This document shows, one piece after another, positions 5,947 through 12,764 of a DNA stretch of 12,764 bases. The stretch covers positions 1 to 12,764 of the forward strand of contig JABMQX010000330.1 in NCBI GenBank assembly GCA_013203085.1. The letters are read 5' to 3'. A program made the position numbers and the translations under genes. The stretch's first letter is position 1, and every line of letters begins with the position of its first letter. The DNA comes from a bacterium (GTDB taxonomy: Bacteria > Auribacterota > JABMQX01). The notes under the pieces were generated by a model. That model was not told the DNA's origin and did no database searches. It saw nothing but the letters and a program-made list of their open reading frames with translations.

Positions 5947-8808
5947 TCACTTCAGTTCGATTCTGTAGAACTTGTAGGGAGGTGTTGTGTCCGTATCGGT
6001 CCACCAGGTTAATGCGCCTTCAGACGTGATGGTCGCTTCTTCGACCCATTGCGCATCCAGCATATTGGCGCGCGACCAGACGGTATACGAGTCGTTCGGC
6101 TGGCTGTTCCAGATGAGCAGCAACCCGAAATCCTCCATGCTTAAGCAGTTCACCGCGAAGGGCGCTGAGTCGAACTCGTAAGCTCCCATGTCCAAGGTGA
6201 GGGACGTTCGACCGAAGGCGATCCGCAGATTCGCATCCAGGTCCAGTTCACCCGGGCCGACTGCCGCGTTATCCCCCACGTCAATACATCGCGAATTCGG
6301 CAGAAGGCGATAATCATTGTCGTCTTGTGTCTCGGGATTGCCGTCAATCCCGTCCGCATCGGCGAACTGCGGGTCCTCGGCAATGTTGCCGTCGCCGCCT
6401 CCCGCCCACTCGTGAATGCAGGAATATGTAGGTTCGCTTGATTGCGAAAGCTGAGGTTCTTCGGGAGCCCTATTTCCCCAAATGACGGAGTTGTTGATTT
6501 CACCGTTGCAGTAAGCCAGCCCCCCGCCTATGGAGGCGAGGTTGCCGACTATCGTGTTGCTCCGGATAATGGCATCGCAATAGCCGAGTCCGCCCCCTTC
6601 GTCGGCTGAGTTGCCGGCGATGGCATTGTTCTTGACGGTGCCGTCGCAGCGACAGAGACCTCCGCCGTAGTCGTCAGCAGAATTATGAGTGATGGTGTTG
6701 TACTGAATCGTGCCGTCGCAGTCGGCCAGCCCGCCGCCCTCACCCTCGTCAGTTTCGGCAACAGCCCTGTTTCCGCTGATAGCATTGTACTGGATCGTCC
6801 CGTGGCAGGCATAAAGGCCGCCGCCCTCACCCTCGTCATGCTTACCAAGAGCCCGGTTCCCTTTGATCGCATTGTTATGAATCGTAGCGTCGCAATAGGC
6901 CAATCCCCCGCCGTCATCATCGGCGGTATTTGCTGTAATGACGTTGCCCTGGATCACTCCATCGCAATAAGCCAGCCCGCCGCCCCAGCGCTGAGCCGAG
7001 TTTCCGCTAATGGTGTTGTTCCGGATCATGCCGTCGCAATAGGCTACTCCCCCGCCGTCGTCATCGGCAGAATTGCTGACGATGACGTTTCCTTGGATCG
7101 TGGCAAGAGTATGGTGGCCGTCGGTGCCGCCGCATATACCGCCGCCGTTCGAAGCTCTCCCATTCCGGATAGTGAAGCCCGAAATGACACATTCTTCGGT
7201 TTCATGACCCGTGAAGTGCACGACCGAGCCCACGCCACCGCAATCAAGTACGGTCGAGGCGACAGCATCTGGATTCTCAGGGTCCCGGCTCCGCAACGTC
7301 AAATCCACACCGACGAAATGAACGCTCTCTCGGTAGGTCCCGGGAGCGAGAACTATCTCCTCCCCCCTCACGGCAAAAAGTATGGCTCTCCGGATCGTCG
7401 GGATATCCGAAGGCACGTGTACGATCCGGGGGGTAGTCGGAATGATCGGGTCGCTTCCGCGAAGGACTTCCAGGCCATCGCGGAGACCATCACCATCGGT
7501 GTCCTCGATGGTCGGGTCTGTTGCGGCCGCGGACTCGTCCGCGTCGGAGAGAAGGTCACCGTCAGAGTCCGGAGTAGCATTATGTTCGTAGCATCCCATG
7601 TCAATGCGGTCCCCGTAGAGACGACAGTCGCCATCCAGGTCACGTTGCGGCCAGGCGAACCAGTGGTAATTCGCAGCTGCATCTATACAAGGTGAAGGAT
7701 ACCGCAAGTGATAGTCACCTTTACCGGAATGCATGAAGTAAGGGAAGGCGTCAATGTTACCGAGGGCGCCAGCCGCAGTCCAATCCTGGATGCAAGAATA
7801 AGTAGGCTCGCTCGATTCGTAAAGCTGAGCGCCGCGGGGGGACGTATTTCCCCAGATGATACAGTTGCGGATCGTGCCGTGGCAGTCGTGCAGCCCGCCG
7901 CCCTCGGACTCAGCTGAGTTCCCGGCGATGGTATTGTTCTGGATGGTCGCGTTGCACCAATATAGGCCAGCGCCCCGCCATTGCGCTAAGTTCTTGGCAA
8001 TGGCGTTGTTTTGGACTATTCCGTCGCAATAGGCCAAGCCACCGCCGTCGTCATCGGCCGAGTTGCCGGTGATTTTGTTGTTCTGGATCGTGCCGTCGCA
8101 ATAGGCCAGGCCCGCGCCGTCCGCTCCGGCCAAGTTTTCGGTTACAGTGTTACCCTGAATAGTGCCGTTGCACCAATATAGCCCACCTCCGTACTGGGCA
8201 GCATTCCCGGCGATAGTGTTATTCTTAACTGCAGCGTCACAATAAGCCAACCCCCCGCCCCACCATTGCGCGGAGTTTCCAGAGATAATGTTGTTTTCGA
8301 TGAGGCCGCTGCAGTAAGCCAGTCCACCGCCATCATCGTCGGCCAAGTTACCGGTGATCACGTTGTTTCGGACAGTGGCACGAGTCCGAATATCCCCCAT
8401 GCCACCGCGAACTCCACCTCCGTAGAGGGCAATGCCATTGCGAATGGTGAAGCCGGACAGAGCGCAGGTCTCATCCTCTGTTCCGGAGAACGTGACGACA
8501 GACCCAGCTCCATTGCCGTCAATGATAGTTGCGTCAACGACCTCACGGTCACGGGGACCGGTGCTGCGAAGGATGACGTTCTTACCCTGGAACTGAAGAT
8601 TCTCTACGTAAATCGCCTGGGCAACGATGACGGTATCATCGTCGGCTGCAGCTTCTATCCCCTCTTGGATCGCTTTGAATGCCGTCTCCCATGCCGTCCC
8701 ATCGCCAGGCTCGGCGACCAGAGCGTCTACATACCACGTTCCGCTCCAAGCTTTCTGGGGAATGCAGATCATCAGCACAATGCTTGTGGCACGAAGAACC
8801 CTCCTCAT
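5947..8808 (-). CDS. Secreted two-domain right-handed beta-helix protein
   Basis: A 953-residue protein with a Sec signal peptide (residues 1-22, ending AWS). The ATG at 8808 follows AGGAGG by 7 nt. It has two homologous halves, about 24-410 and 461-880. Each opens with a pectin-lyase-like lead-in (AIQEGIEAAADDDTVIVA; TIRRAILFAVRGEEIVLAPGTY), then SGFTIRNG, then about 24-residue coils of the form NNxIxGNSADDDGGGLAYCDGTIQ-like sequence, then SEPTYSCI and a DMGxYE end. Seven coils lie at 148-314 and eight at 573-772. The linker (412-455) holds DSDGDLLSDADE and DTDGDGLRDGLE, calcium-binding loops of the thrombospondin-3/dockerin sort. The C-terminus (about 886-953) resembles the YTVWS...YKFYRI module seen at the ends of secreted proteins in related phyla. 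No catalytic triad of a pectinase is evident, so a binding, adhesive or structural role is more likely than an enzyme. It is probably monocistronic. Confidence 0.88.
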   Translation of the reverse strand: MRRVLRATSIVLMICIPQKAWSGTWYVDALVAEPGDGTAWETAFKAIQEGIEAAADDDTVIVAQAIYVENLQFQGKNVILRSTGPRDREVVDATIIDGNGAGSVVTFSGTEDETCALSGFTIRNGIALYGGGVRGGMGDIRTRATVRNNVITGNLADDDGGGLAYCSGLIENNIISGNSAQWWGGGLAYCDAAVKNNTIAGNAAQYGGGLYWCNGTIQGNTVTENLAGADGAGLAYCDGTIQNNKITGNSADDDGGGLAYCDGIVQNNAIAKNLAQWRGAGLYWCNATIQNNTIAGNSAESEGGGLHDCHGTIRNCIIWGNTSPRGAQLYESSEPTYSCIQDWTAAGALGNIDAFPYFMHSGKGDYHLRYPSPCIDAAANYHWFAWPQRDLDGDCRLYGDRIDMGCYEHNATPDSDGDLLSDADESAAATDPTIEDTDGDGLRDGLEVLRGSDPIIPTTPRIVHVPSDIPTIRRAILFAVRGEEIVLAPGTYRESVHFVGVDLTLRSRDPENPDAVASTVLDCGGVGSVVHFTGHETEECVISGFTIRNGRASNGGGICGGTDGHHTLATIQGNVIVSNSADDDGGGVAYCDGMIRNNTISGNSAQRWGGGLAYCDGVIQGNVITANTADDDGGGLAYCDATIHNNAIKGNRALGKHDEGEGGGLYACHGTIQYNAISGNRAVAETDEGEGGGLADCDGTIQYNTITHNSADDYGGGLCRCDGTVKNNAIAGNSADEGGGLGYCDAIIRSNTIVGNLASIGGGLAYCNGEINNSVIWGNRAPEEPQLSQSSEPTYSCIHEWAGGGDGNIAEDPQFADADGIDGNPETQDDNDYRLLPNSRCIDVGDNAAVGPGELDLDANLRIAFGRTSLTLDMGAYEFDSAPFAVNCLSMEDFGLLLIWNSQPNDSYTVWSRANMLDAQWVEEATITSEGALTWWTDTDTTPPYKFYRIELK
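6493..7092 (-). repeat. Coil repeat array 2 of the beta-helix gene (8 units)
   Basis: Eight tandem in-frame units encode residues 573-772. Most are 72 nt (24 residues); the last two are 69 nt. Units four and five are 87 nt (29 residues) because of the inserts GKHDEGE and AETDEGE. Each unit has one Cys: C591, C615, C639, C668, C697, C721, C744 and C767. Confidence 0.85.
7444..7575 (-). other. Calcium-loop linker between the two beta-helix halves
   Basis: Residues 412-455 contain two Asp-rich loops, DSDGDLLSDADE and DTDGDGLRDGLE, matching the DxDxDGxxD pattern of thrombospondin type 3 and dockerin-like calcium sites. They join the two halves and may set their relative orientation when calcium is bound. 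This is a protein-level segment inside the beta-helix gene. Confidence 0.75.
7867..8367 (-). repeat. Coil repeat array 1 of the beta-helix gene (7 units)
   Basis: Seven tandem in-frame units encode residues 148-314, 72 nt each except the third (69 nt). Each unit has one Cys: C166, C190, C213, C237, C261, C285 and C309. Turn variants DDDGGG, QWWGGG/QWRGAG and GADGAG recur, and several units end AYCDG while two end YWCN. Confidence 0.85.
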
Positions 8809-9274
8809 TTCTACCCCTCCTGTTCAAGAGCTTGTCTCTTCTATCCTGAATAGTTTTGAACGGTGTTCCCCACGTCATGGCTTTGCCTGATTCTGGGACG
8901 CAACGAATACGCGAGCCACGTCCCAGCTGCAGTAGCTCCCGAATGCAAAAAGGCAGGCTTCAACAGGCATCTTTGCCCCCATTCGGTGGTTGGCTTATGG
9001 TCCGGTCTCCTGTTGCCCGGCGCAACAACACAGGCACCAAACAAGCCTCTGCTCTTAATGCTGCCGCGCACAGAAAGCAGTTGTCAAGCCTTTCTTTCCA
9101 AAACAGATACGCTGTATTGCAGCACGCATTCTCCAGCTGGGTGGAACGGCGGAGGTTCCCTGTTCCTGCCTAAGGACGGCCCTGTGACTTCCCTGTGCGT
9201 TGTTTAGATAGCTACTCAGTCGCCTTCAAACCAGAAACGCCACATAACCTGCGCATAAAAAAGGATCTCGCGCT
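8809..9274. other. Non-coding stretch upstream of the beta-helix gene
   Basis: This holds the beta-helix gene's leader. Frames on both strands are short or lack ribosome sites and family motifs. An 8-bp inverted repeat lies at 8893-8926. I found no strong -35/-10 pair for the beta-helix gene. Confidence 0.4.
8893..8926 (-). promoter_or_regulatory. 8-bp inverted repeat upstream of the beta-helix gene
   Basis: CTGGGACG (8893-8900) and CGTCCCAG (8919-8926) are perfect inverted repeats separated by 18 nt, about 85 nt upstream of the beta-helix ATG. The form fits a dimeric regulator site or a leader stem-loop. No direct evidence for either. Confidence 0.3.
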
Positions 9275-9471
9275 TTGGAGACTATACGTCGCCTGAATTC
9301 GAAAAGTGGGCGGTAGCCGATCCGAGGTAGGGGTCAGCGAGGTAGGTTCCGCGGCTGTGGTCGAGATAATGGGAAAAACATGTTGCATATGCCCGTATGT
9401 GGCGAGACAGCCGCCGATTGGGAACACAAGTTCTGCACAAAAACGGGGAAACGGATTTCGCCGGTTAGAAG
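9275..9471 (+). repeat. Degenerate ~200-bp direct repeat, copy B
   Basis: Partner of 5583-5781 in the same orientation (see copy A for the matching blocks). It lies upstream of the beta-helix gene and upstream of the divergently placed GH28-like gene. The two copies therefore bracket the beta-helix gene. Both contain in-frame stops in every shared reading frame I tried. Confidence 0.7.
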
Positions 9472-9554
9472 CCGCCCTTCGTGGTCGTAAAACCGCGTCC
9501 TTCCCGAACCCGAAAGGTCTCTTGCCTTCGCTTCTTCCTCATGGGAGCTTGCTG

Positions 9555-9563
9555 TGCTACAAT
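9555..9563 (+). promoter_or_regulatory. Possible extended -10 element for the GH28-like gene
   Basis: TGC-TACAAT matches the extended -10 pattern TGn-TAtAAT. It lies about 190 nt upstream of the ATG at 9755. The -35 position (TTCCTC, 9535-9540) is poor, so the call is weak. Confidence 0.25.
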
Positions 9564-9601
9564 CAGTTTCCTGGGCGAAATGCGGAGGAATCGGGCACTA
9601 A

Positions 9602-9688
9602 AGAGTGGCACAGACTCTGGGGCAGGACACCTGGCATTACGACGATGAGATGACCGCGATCTATCAAGCATTTGACGGGATCGACTGA
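9602..9688 (+). pseudogene. Possible gene-end scar upstream of the GH28-like gene
   Basis: A short frame after a stop at 9599-9601 encodes 28 residues, including DTWHYDDEMTAIYQAFDG, and ends at TGA 9686-9688. The composition looks like real protein rather than random translation, but there is no start codon with a ribosome site. It could be the C-terminus of a gene whose front was lost, perhaps by insertion of the sequence to its left. It ends 66 nt before the GH28-like ATG. The family is not recognised. Confidence 0.25.
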
Positions 9689-9754
9689 AGCAAGTGGAGA
9701 TGCCGCTTCGCTACCGAGACCGGAACCGACGTTTCATGCTGAGGAGGTGATCGC

Positions 9755-11476
9755 ATGAATTTTGGAAATCGTCAGAGAAGGCTCAGTGATTTGCTGGGTC
9801 AAGTCATTTGGCCAATGCTTGTTATTGTTGGGCTGTCCGCCGGCGCCAACGCGGCAATTGCCGCCACACCCGGTGTTTTCAACGTCCGGCAGTATGGTGC
9901 CATGGGCGACGGCAGGACGCTCGACACCGTAGCGATCAACGAGGCCGTCGAAGCATGCGCGGCGGCAGGCGGTGGCCAGGTATTGCTTCCACCGGGCATT
10001 TACCTGTCGGGGACAGTCCATCTAAAGCACAACGTGACACTTTTTCTCGATGCCGGCGCCACTCTGGTCGGCAGCAAGAATCTGGAGCACTATCAGAACT
10101 TCACTCCGCCGGCCGGCACGCCCGAATCGAGATGGACTCGGTGGCACCGGGCGTTGATCCTCGGCGACGGGGCGGAGAACATCACCATTGCTGGCCAGGG
10201 CGTGATCGACGGCAACAAGGTCTTCGACCCCAAGGGCGAAGAGAAGATGCGCGGGCCACACACCATTCTGCTCGGCATATGCCGAAACATCACAATCCGC
10301 GACGTTTCAATCAAGGACTCAGCCAATTACGCGATTATGCTCGAGTTCTGCCAGCAGGTCGAGGTTCGCAACGTCAAGATCACCGGCGGATGGGATGGTG
10401 TGCACTTCCGTGGGTGGCCTGGTCGTCCCTGCCGCGATGTGAGCATTCTGGGCTGTCAGTTTTACACGGGCGACGATGCGATCGCAGGTCGCTACTGGGA
10501 GAACGTCCTTATCTCCGACTGCATAGTGAATTCCTCGTGCAACGGAATCCGGCTCATCGGTCCGGCCACGCATCTGATCATTCGCGACTGCCTGTTCTAC
10601 GGTCCCGGCGTCCATCCCCACCGCAGCTCGAATCGCCGCAACATGCTTTCCGGGATCATCCTCCAACCCGGTTCTTGGGACGCCACAGAGGGCAGTTTAG
10701 ATGACGTCCTGATCTCCGATATCACGATGAAAAACATGGCGTCGCCGCTGACCATCTGGCTCAAGCCCGGCAACACGGGCGGACGGATCACCGTAAGCCG
10801 GGTGACGGCCACCGGGGTGTATCGTGCGGCCTGCTCGGTGGAAAGCTGGGCCGAGACGCCGTTCACGACCGTGGTTTTCCGCGACGTGAACATTGAGTTT
10901 GATGGGGGCGGCACGCTGGAGCAAGCGCGCAGGCCTGTCAAACAGCCGGGGGTCGATGCCAGGCCGTTGCCCGCCTGGGGATTCTATGCTCGGAACGTCA
11001 AGAACCTTCGCTTCGAGGACCTCCGACTGAGCTGTGCCAAAGTGGACCTCCGGCCCGTCCTGATCTGCGATGGCGTGGAGCGACTGAAGTTGGACAGCTT
11101 CAAGTTCTCGCGTCCGGCCGGTGCGCTTGAGGCGCTTGTGTTAAACGATGTCGCACATGTCCAGCTTCGCGACACGGACATTCCCACTGTGGTATCGCGC
11201 ATCGTAGAATTGAAGCTCATCGCGGCGGATTCGGCGGGGCGGTTCATTGCCGGCAGACCGTATTCAGTGAGCGTGACGGTGGAAAACGGCGGTCAGCAAG
11301 GGCTCTCGCAAATCGAACTGGTGGCGGCCGGGCAAAAGGTGACACGCTGGGTTTTGCTCAGGCCCAACGAGAAGAAGGAGGTTGTCTTGAAAGGGCTGAC
11401 CGCGCCTGGCGCCGGAACGTACCAGGTGCGAGCGGGAAATCTCAGTAGGAGCTTGATTGTAAAAGAGCCGCAATAG
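9755..11476 (+). CDS. Secreted GH28-like glycoside hydrolase with C-terminal Ig-like domain
   Basis: A 573-residue protein of the pectin-lyase-fold polygalacturonase family. It likely cleaves a uronate-rich or related polysaccharide outside the cytoplasm. GAGGAGGTGA (9741-9750) lies 4 nt before the ATG. Residues 1-36 are a long signal peptide with cleavage likely near AAIA. Residues 41-107 have the GH28 opening (VFNVRQYGAMGDGRTLDTVA, then GGGQVLLPPGIYLSGTVHLK). Candidate catalytic acids are D214 in GGWDGVHF and D240/D241 in TGDDAIAG. The usual GHG motif that supplies the family histidine is not seen; the matching place reads SCNGIRLIGP (261-270). Residues about 483-571 look like a CARDB/Ig-like module. 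It lies 146 nt before an oxidoreductase gene on the same strand. Confidence 0.88.
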   Translation: MNFGNRQRRLSDLLGQVIWPMLVIVGLSAGANAAIAATPGVFNVRQYGAMGDGRTLDTVAINEAVEACAAAGGGQVLLPPGIYLSGTVHLKHNVTLFLDAGATLVGSKNLEHYQNFTPPAGTPESRWTRWHRALILGDGAENITIAGQGVIDGNKVFDPKGEEKMRGPHTILLGICRNITIRDVSIKDSANYAIMLEFCQQVEVRNVKITGGWDGVHFRGWPGRPCRDVSILGCQFYTGDDAIAGRYWENVLISDCIVNSSCNGIRLIGPATHLIIRDCLFYGPGVHPHRSSNRRNMLSGIILQPGSWDATEGSLDDVLISDITMKNMASPLTIWLKPGNTGGRITVSRVTATGVYRAACSVESWAETPFTTVVFRDVNIEFDGGGTLEQARRPVKQPGVDARPLPAWGFYARNVKNLRFEDLRLSCAKVDLRPVLICDGVERLKLDSFKFSRPAGALEALVLNDVAHVQLRDTDIPTVVSRIVELKLIAADSAGRFIAGRPYSVSVTVENGGQQGLSQIELVAAGQKVTRWVLLRPNEKKEVVLKGLTAPGAGTYQVRAGNLSRSLIVKEPQ

Positions 11477-11545
11477 GCGAGAGAAGGAAGGTCTCCGCTC
11501 GTCAGGCGGCGCTGGGCGGCTTTTCGATCCTGTGGGAGCAACTGC

Positions 11546-11574
11546 TTGCAAACCAGGCTGAGGCCGGGTATAGT
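11546..11574 (+). promoter_or_regulatory. Sigma70-type promoter of the oxidoreductase gene
   Basis: TTGCAA (11546-11551), a 17-nt spacer and TATAGT (11569-11574) form a good promoter. Transcription would begin near 11581, about 42 nt before the ATG at 11623. It suggests the gene can be expressed apart from the GH28-like gene upstream. No clear terminator was found between the two genes. Confidence 0.5.
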
Positions 11575-11622
11575 CGATCGTAGTGCTAACTTTGTCTTCA
11601 AGTTGCATTCGGGAGGAATACC

Positions 11623-12764
11623 ATGAATCGTCGTACGTTCCTTCAAGCCAGTGCAGCCGGGCTGGCTTTGTCCGCCGTTGGAGGCCACGCCGCGGAGTTT
11701 GTTGACCGGAAGTCGAAGCGCGTGGGCCTGATCGGCTCCGGCTGGTATGGCAAGAGCGCCCTGTTCCGCCTGCTTCAGGTCGCGCCGGTCGAGGTGGTGG
11801 CGCTGTGCGACGTGGACAGGAGGATGCTGGCCGAGGCCGCCGACATGGTGGCCGCTCGCCAGGCATCGAAGAAAAAGCCTCGCACTTACGGTGATTACCG
11901 CAAGATGCTCAAGAACGAAGATCTCGACATCGTGCAGGTCTCCACGCCTGACCACTGGCACGCTCTGGCGATGATCGCCGCTGTCGAGGCCGGCGCCGAT
12001 GTCTATGTCGAGAAGCCCATCAGCGTGGACGTAGTCGAAGGGCAAGCCATGGTCGCTGCGGCCCGCAAGCACAAGAGGGTCGTGCAGGTGGGCACCCAGC
12101 GACGCAGCACGCCGCACATCACAGAGGCCCGTGACACGATCATCCGGGAGGGGAAGCTTGGCAAGATCGGGTTGGTGGACGTGTACTGCTACTATCACAT
12201 GCGCGCTCGTGAAAATCCCGCCGACACCGACCCACCCGCGCACCTCGATTACGAAATGTGGACGGGGCCGGCCCCGATGCGGACTTACAACTCACTGGTG
12301 CACCCGCGGAGCTGGCGGTTGTTCATGGAGTACGGCAACGGGATCGTGGGCGACATGTGCATCCATATGTTCGACATGGTCCGCTGGATGCTCGATCTGG
12401 GATGGCCCAAGCGGATCGGCTCCACCGGCGGCATCCTCATCGACAAGAACAGCAAGGCCAATATCTCAGACACACAGATCGCCACGTTCGGTTATGACGA
12501 CCTGACCGTCGTTTGGCAGCATCGCACATGGGGCCACTCGCCCGACCCCGACTATCCTTGGGGAGCGACGTTCTACGGCGACAAGGGCACTCTGAAGGTG
12601 AGCGTTTTCCGATACGACTTCGTCCCGCTTGGGAAGGGTCAGCCGATTCACCGCGACGTCACGTATGAATTCGAGCAATACCCGGAAGATAAGACGGAAA
12701 AAGACCTCGAACGTCACGTCGCTCCGGCGCTCCGTGGGCACTGGAAGAATTTCCTGGCGGCGAT
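11623..12764 (+). CDS. Tat-exported Gfo/Idh/MocA oxidoreductase (3' end cut)
   Basis: NAD(P)-dependent oxidoreductase of the Gfo/Idh/MocA family, 380 residues visible and open at the right edge. The frame was read by hand from the ATG, which has GGGAGGA 6 nt upstream. The N-terminus MNRRTFLQASAAGLALSA is a twin-arginine signal, so the protein probably folds with its cofactor in the cytoplasm before export. Residues 34-43 hold the nucleotide-binding GLIGSGWYG. The family EKP motif is at 130-132 (K131). D244 and H248 in GDMCIHMFD sit where the family has its substrate-binding/catalytic Asp and His. These exported members are frequent in Planctomycetota-like genomes, often beside sugar-degrading genes. 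The substrate is presumably a sugar or sugar derivative, which the sequence does not reveal. No frameshift was seen. Confidence 0.92.
   Translation, partial: MNRRTFLQASAAGLALSAVGGHAAEFVDRKSKRVGLIGSGWYGKSALFRLLQVAPVEVVALCDVDRRMLAEAADMVAARQASKKKPRTYGDYRKMLKNEDLDIVQVSTPDHWHALAMIAAVEAGADVYVEKPISVDVVEGQAMVAAARKHKRVVQVGTQRRSTPHITEARDTIIREGKLGKIGLVDVYCYYHMRARENPADTDPPAHLDYEMWTGPAPMRTYNSLVHPRSWRLFMEYGNGIVGDMCIHMFDMVRWMLDLGWPKRIGSTGGILIDKNSKANISDTQIATFGYDDLTVVWQHRTWGHSPDPDYPWGATFYGDKGTLKVSVFRYDFVPLGKGQPIHRDVTYEFEQYPEDKTEKDLERHVAPALRGHWKNFLAA

Noticed and set aside
6685..7695. Long plus-strand frame (336 codons) opposite the beta-helix gene
   Set aside because: It is antisense to the repeat coils; the periodic codons keep several frames open. 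It has no ribosome site or family motif.
6493..8367. The 72-bp periodic repeats as a CRISPR array or satellite
   Set aside because: The periodicity is fully explained by in-frame beta-helix coils inside one long gene; there are no separate spacers.
11293..12243. Minus-strand 316-codon frame over the start of the oxidoreductase gene
   Set aside because: It is the antisense shadow of a GC-rich gene that has clear Tat, nucleotide-binding and EKP motifs on the other strand.

Overview
The window looks like a chromosomal piece from a free-living, polysaccharide-degrading bacterium of the Planctomycetota/Hydrogenedentota/Lentisphaerota type. This placement is inferred from gene style only: a Tat-exported Cys-type sulfatase, a Tat-exported Gfo/Idh/MocA oxidoreductase, a DUF1573 protein, a GH28-like secreted enzyme and a large secreted beta-helix protein with two Asp-rich calcium-loop motifs. 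No marker gene fixes the phylum. Genes are sparse, with four non-coding stretches of roughly 0.8 to 1.1 kb, or about 0.15 kb in the case of the gap before the last gene.

Layout. (1) 1-1661, minus strand: a sulfatase, followed downstream by the first 31 codons of another apparently secreted protein that runs off the left edge. (2) 1662-2819: no confident gene; one stretch has coding-like composition. (3) 2820-5146, minus strand: a two-gene, translationally coupled operon. It encodes a membrane-anchored DUF1573 protein with a CxC motif and a thioredoxin-CcdA/DsbD-type fusion, and is preceded by a near-consensus sigma70 promoter. (4) 5256-5946: non-coding. It holds one copy of a degenerate ~200-bp repeat and a long hairpin just past the beta-helix gene. 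(5) 5947-8808, minus strand: a 953-residue secreted right-handed beta-helix protein made of two duplicated halves joined by the calcium-loop segment, with one cysteine in nearly every coil. (6) 8809-9754: non-coding. It holds an 8-bp inverted repeat, the second copy of the ~200-bp repeat and a short coding-like scar. (7) 9755-11476, plus strand: a secreted GH28-like glycoside hydrolase. (8) 11623-12764, plus strand: a Tat-exported Gfo/Idh/MocA oxidoreductase cut by the right edge, with its own promoter.

How the parts may fit together. The sulfatase, the GH28-like enzyme and the oxidoreductase are all predicted to be exported and would suit breakdown of a sulfated, uronate-containing polysaccharide outside the cytoplasm. 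The DUF1573 plus thioredoxin-CcdA pair looks like a route that carries reducing equivalents across the inner membrane to a cell-envelope protein. The beta-helix protein is probably a cell-surface or secreted binding or structural protein. The most unusual features are the collinear repeat pair that brackets the beta-helix gene about 3.69 kb apart, the cysteine ladder inside that protein, and the CxC protein coupled to the redox fusion. I did not find clear evidence of a wholly new defence or mobile system.
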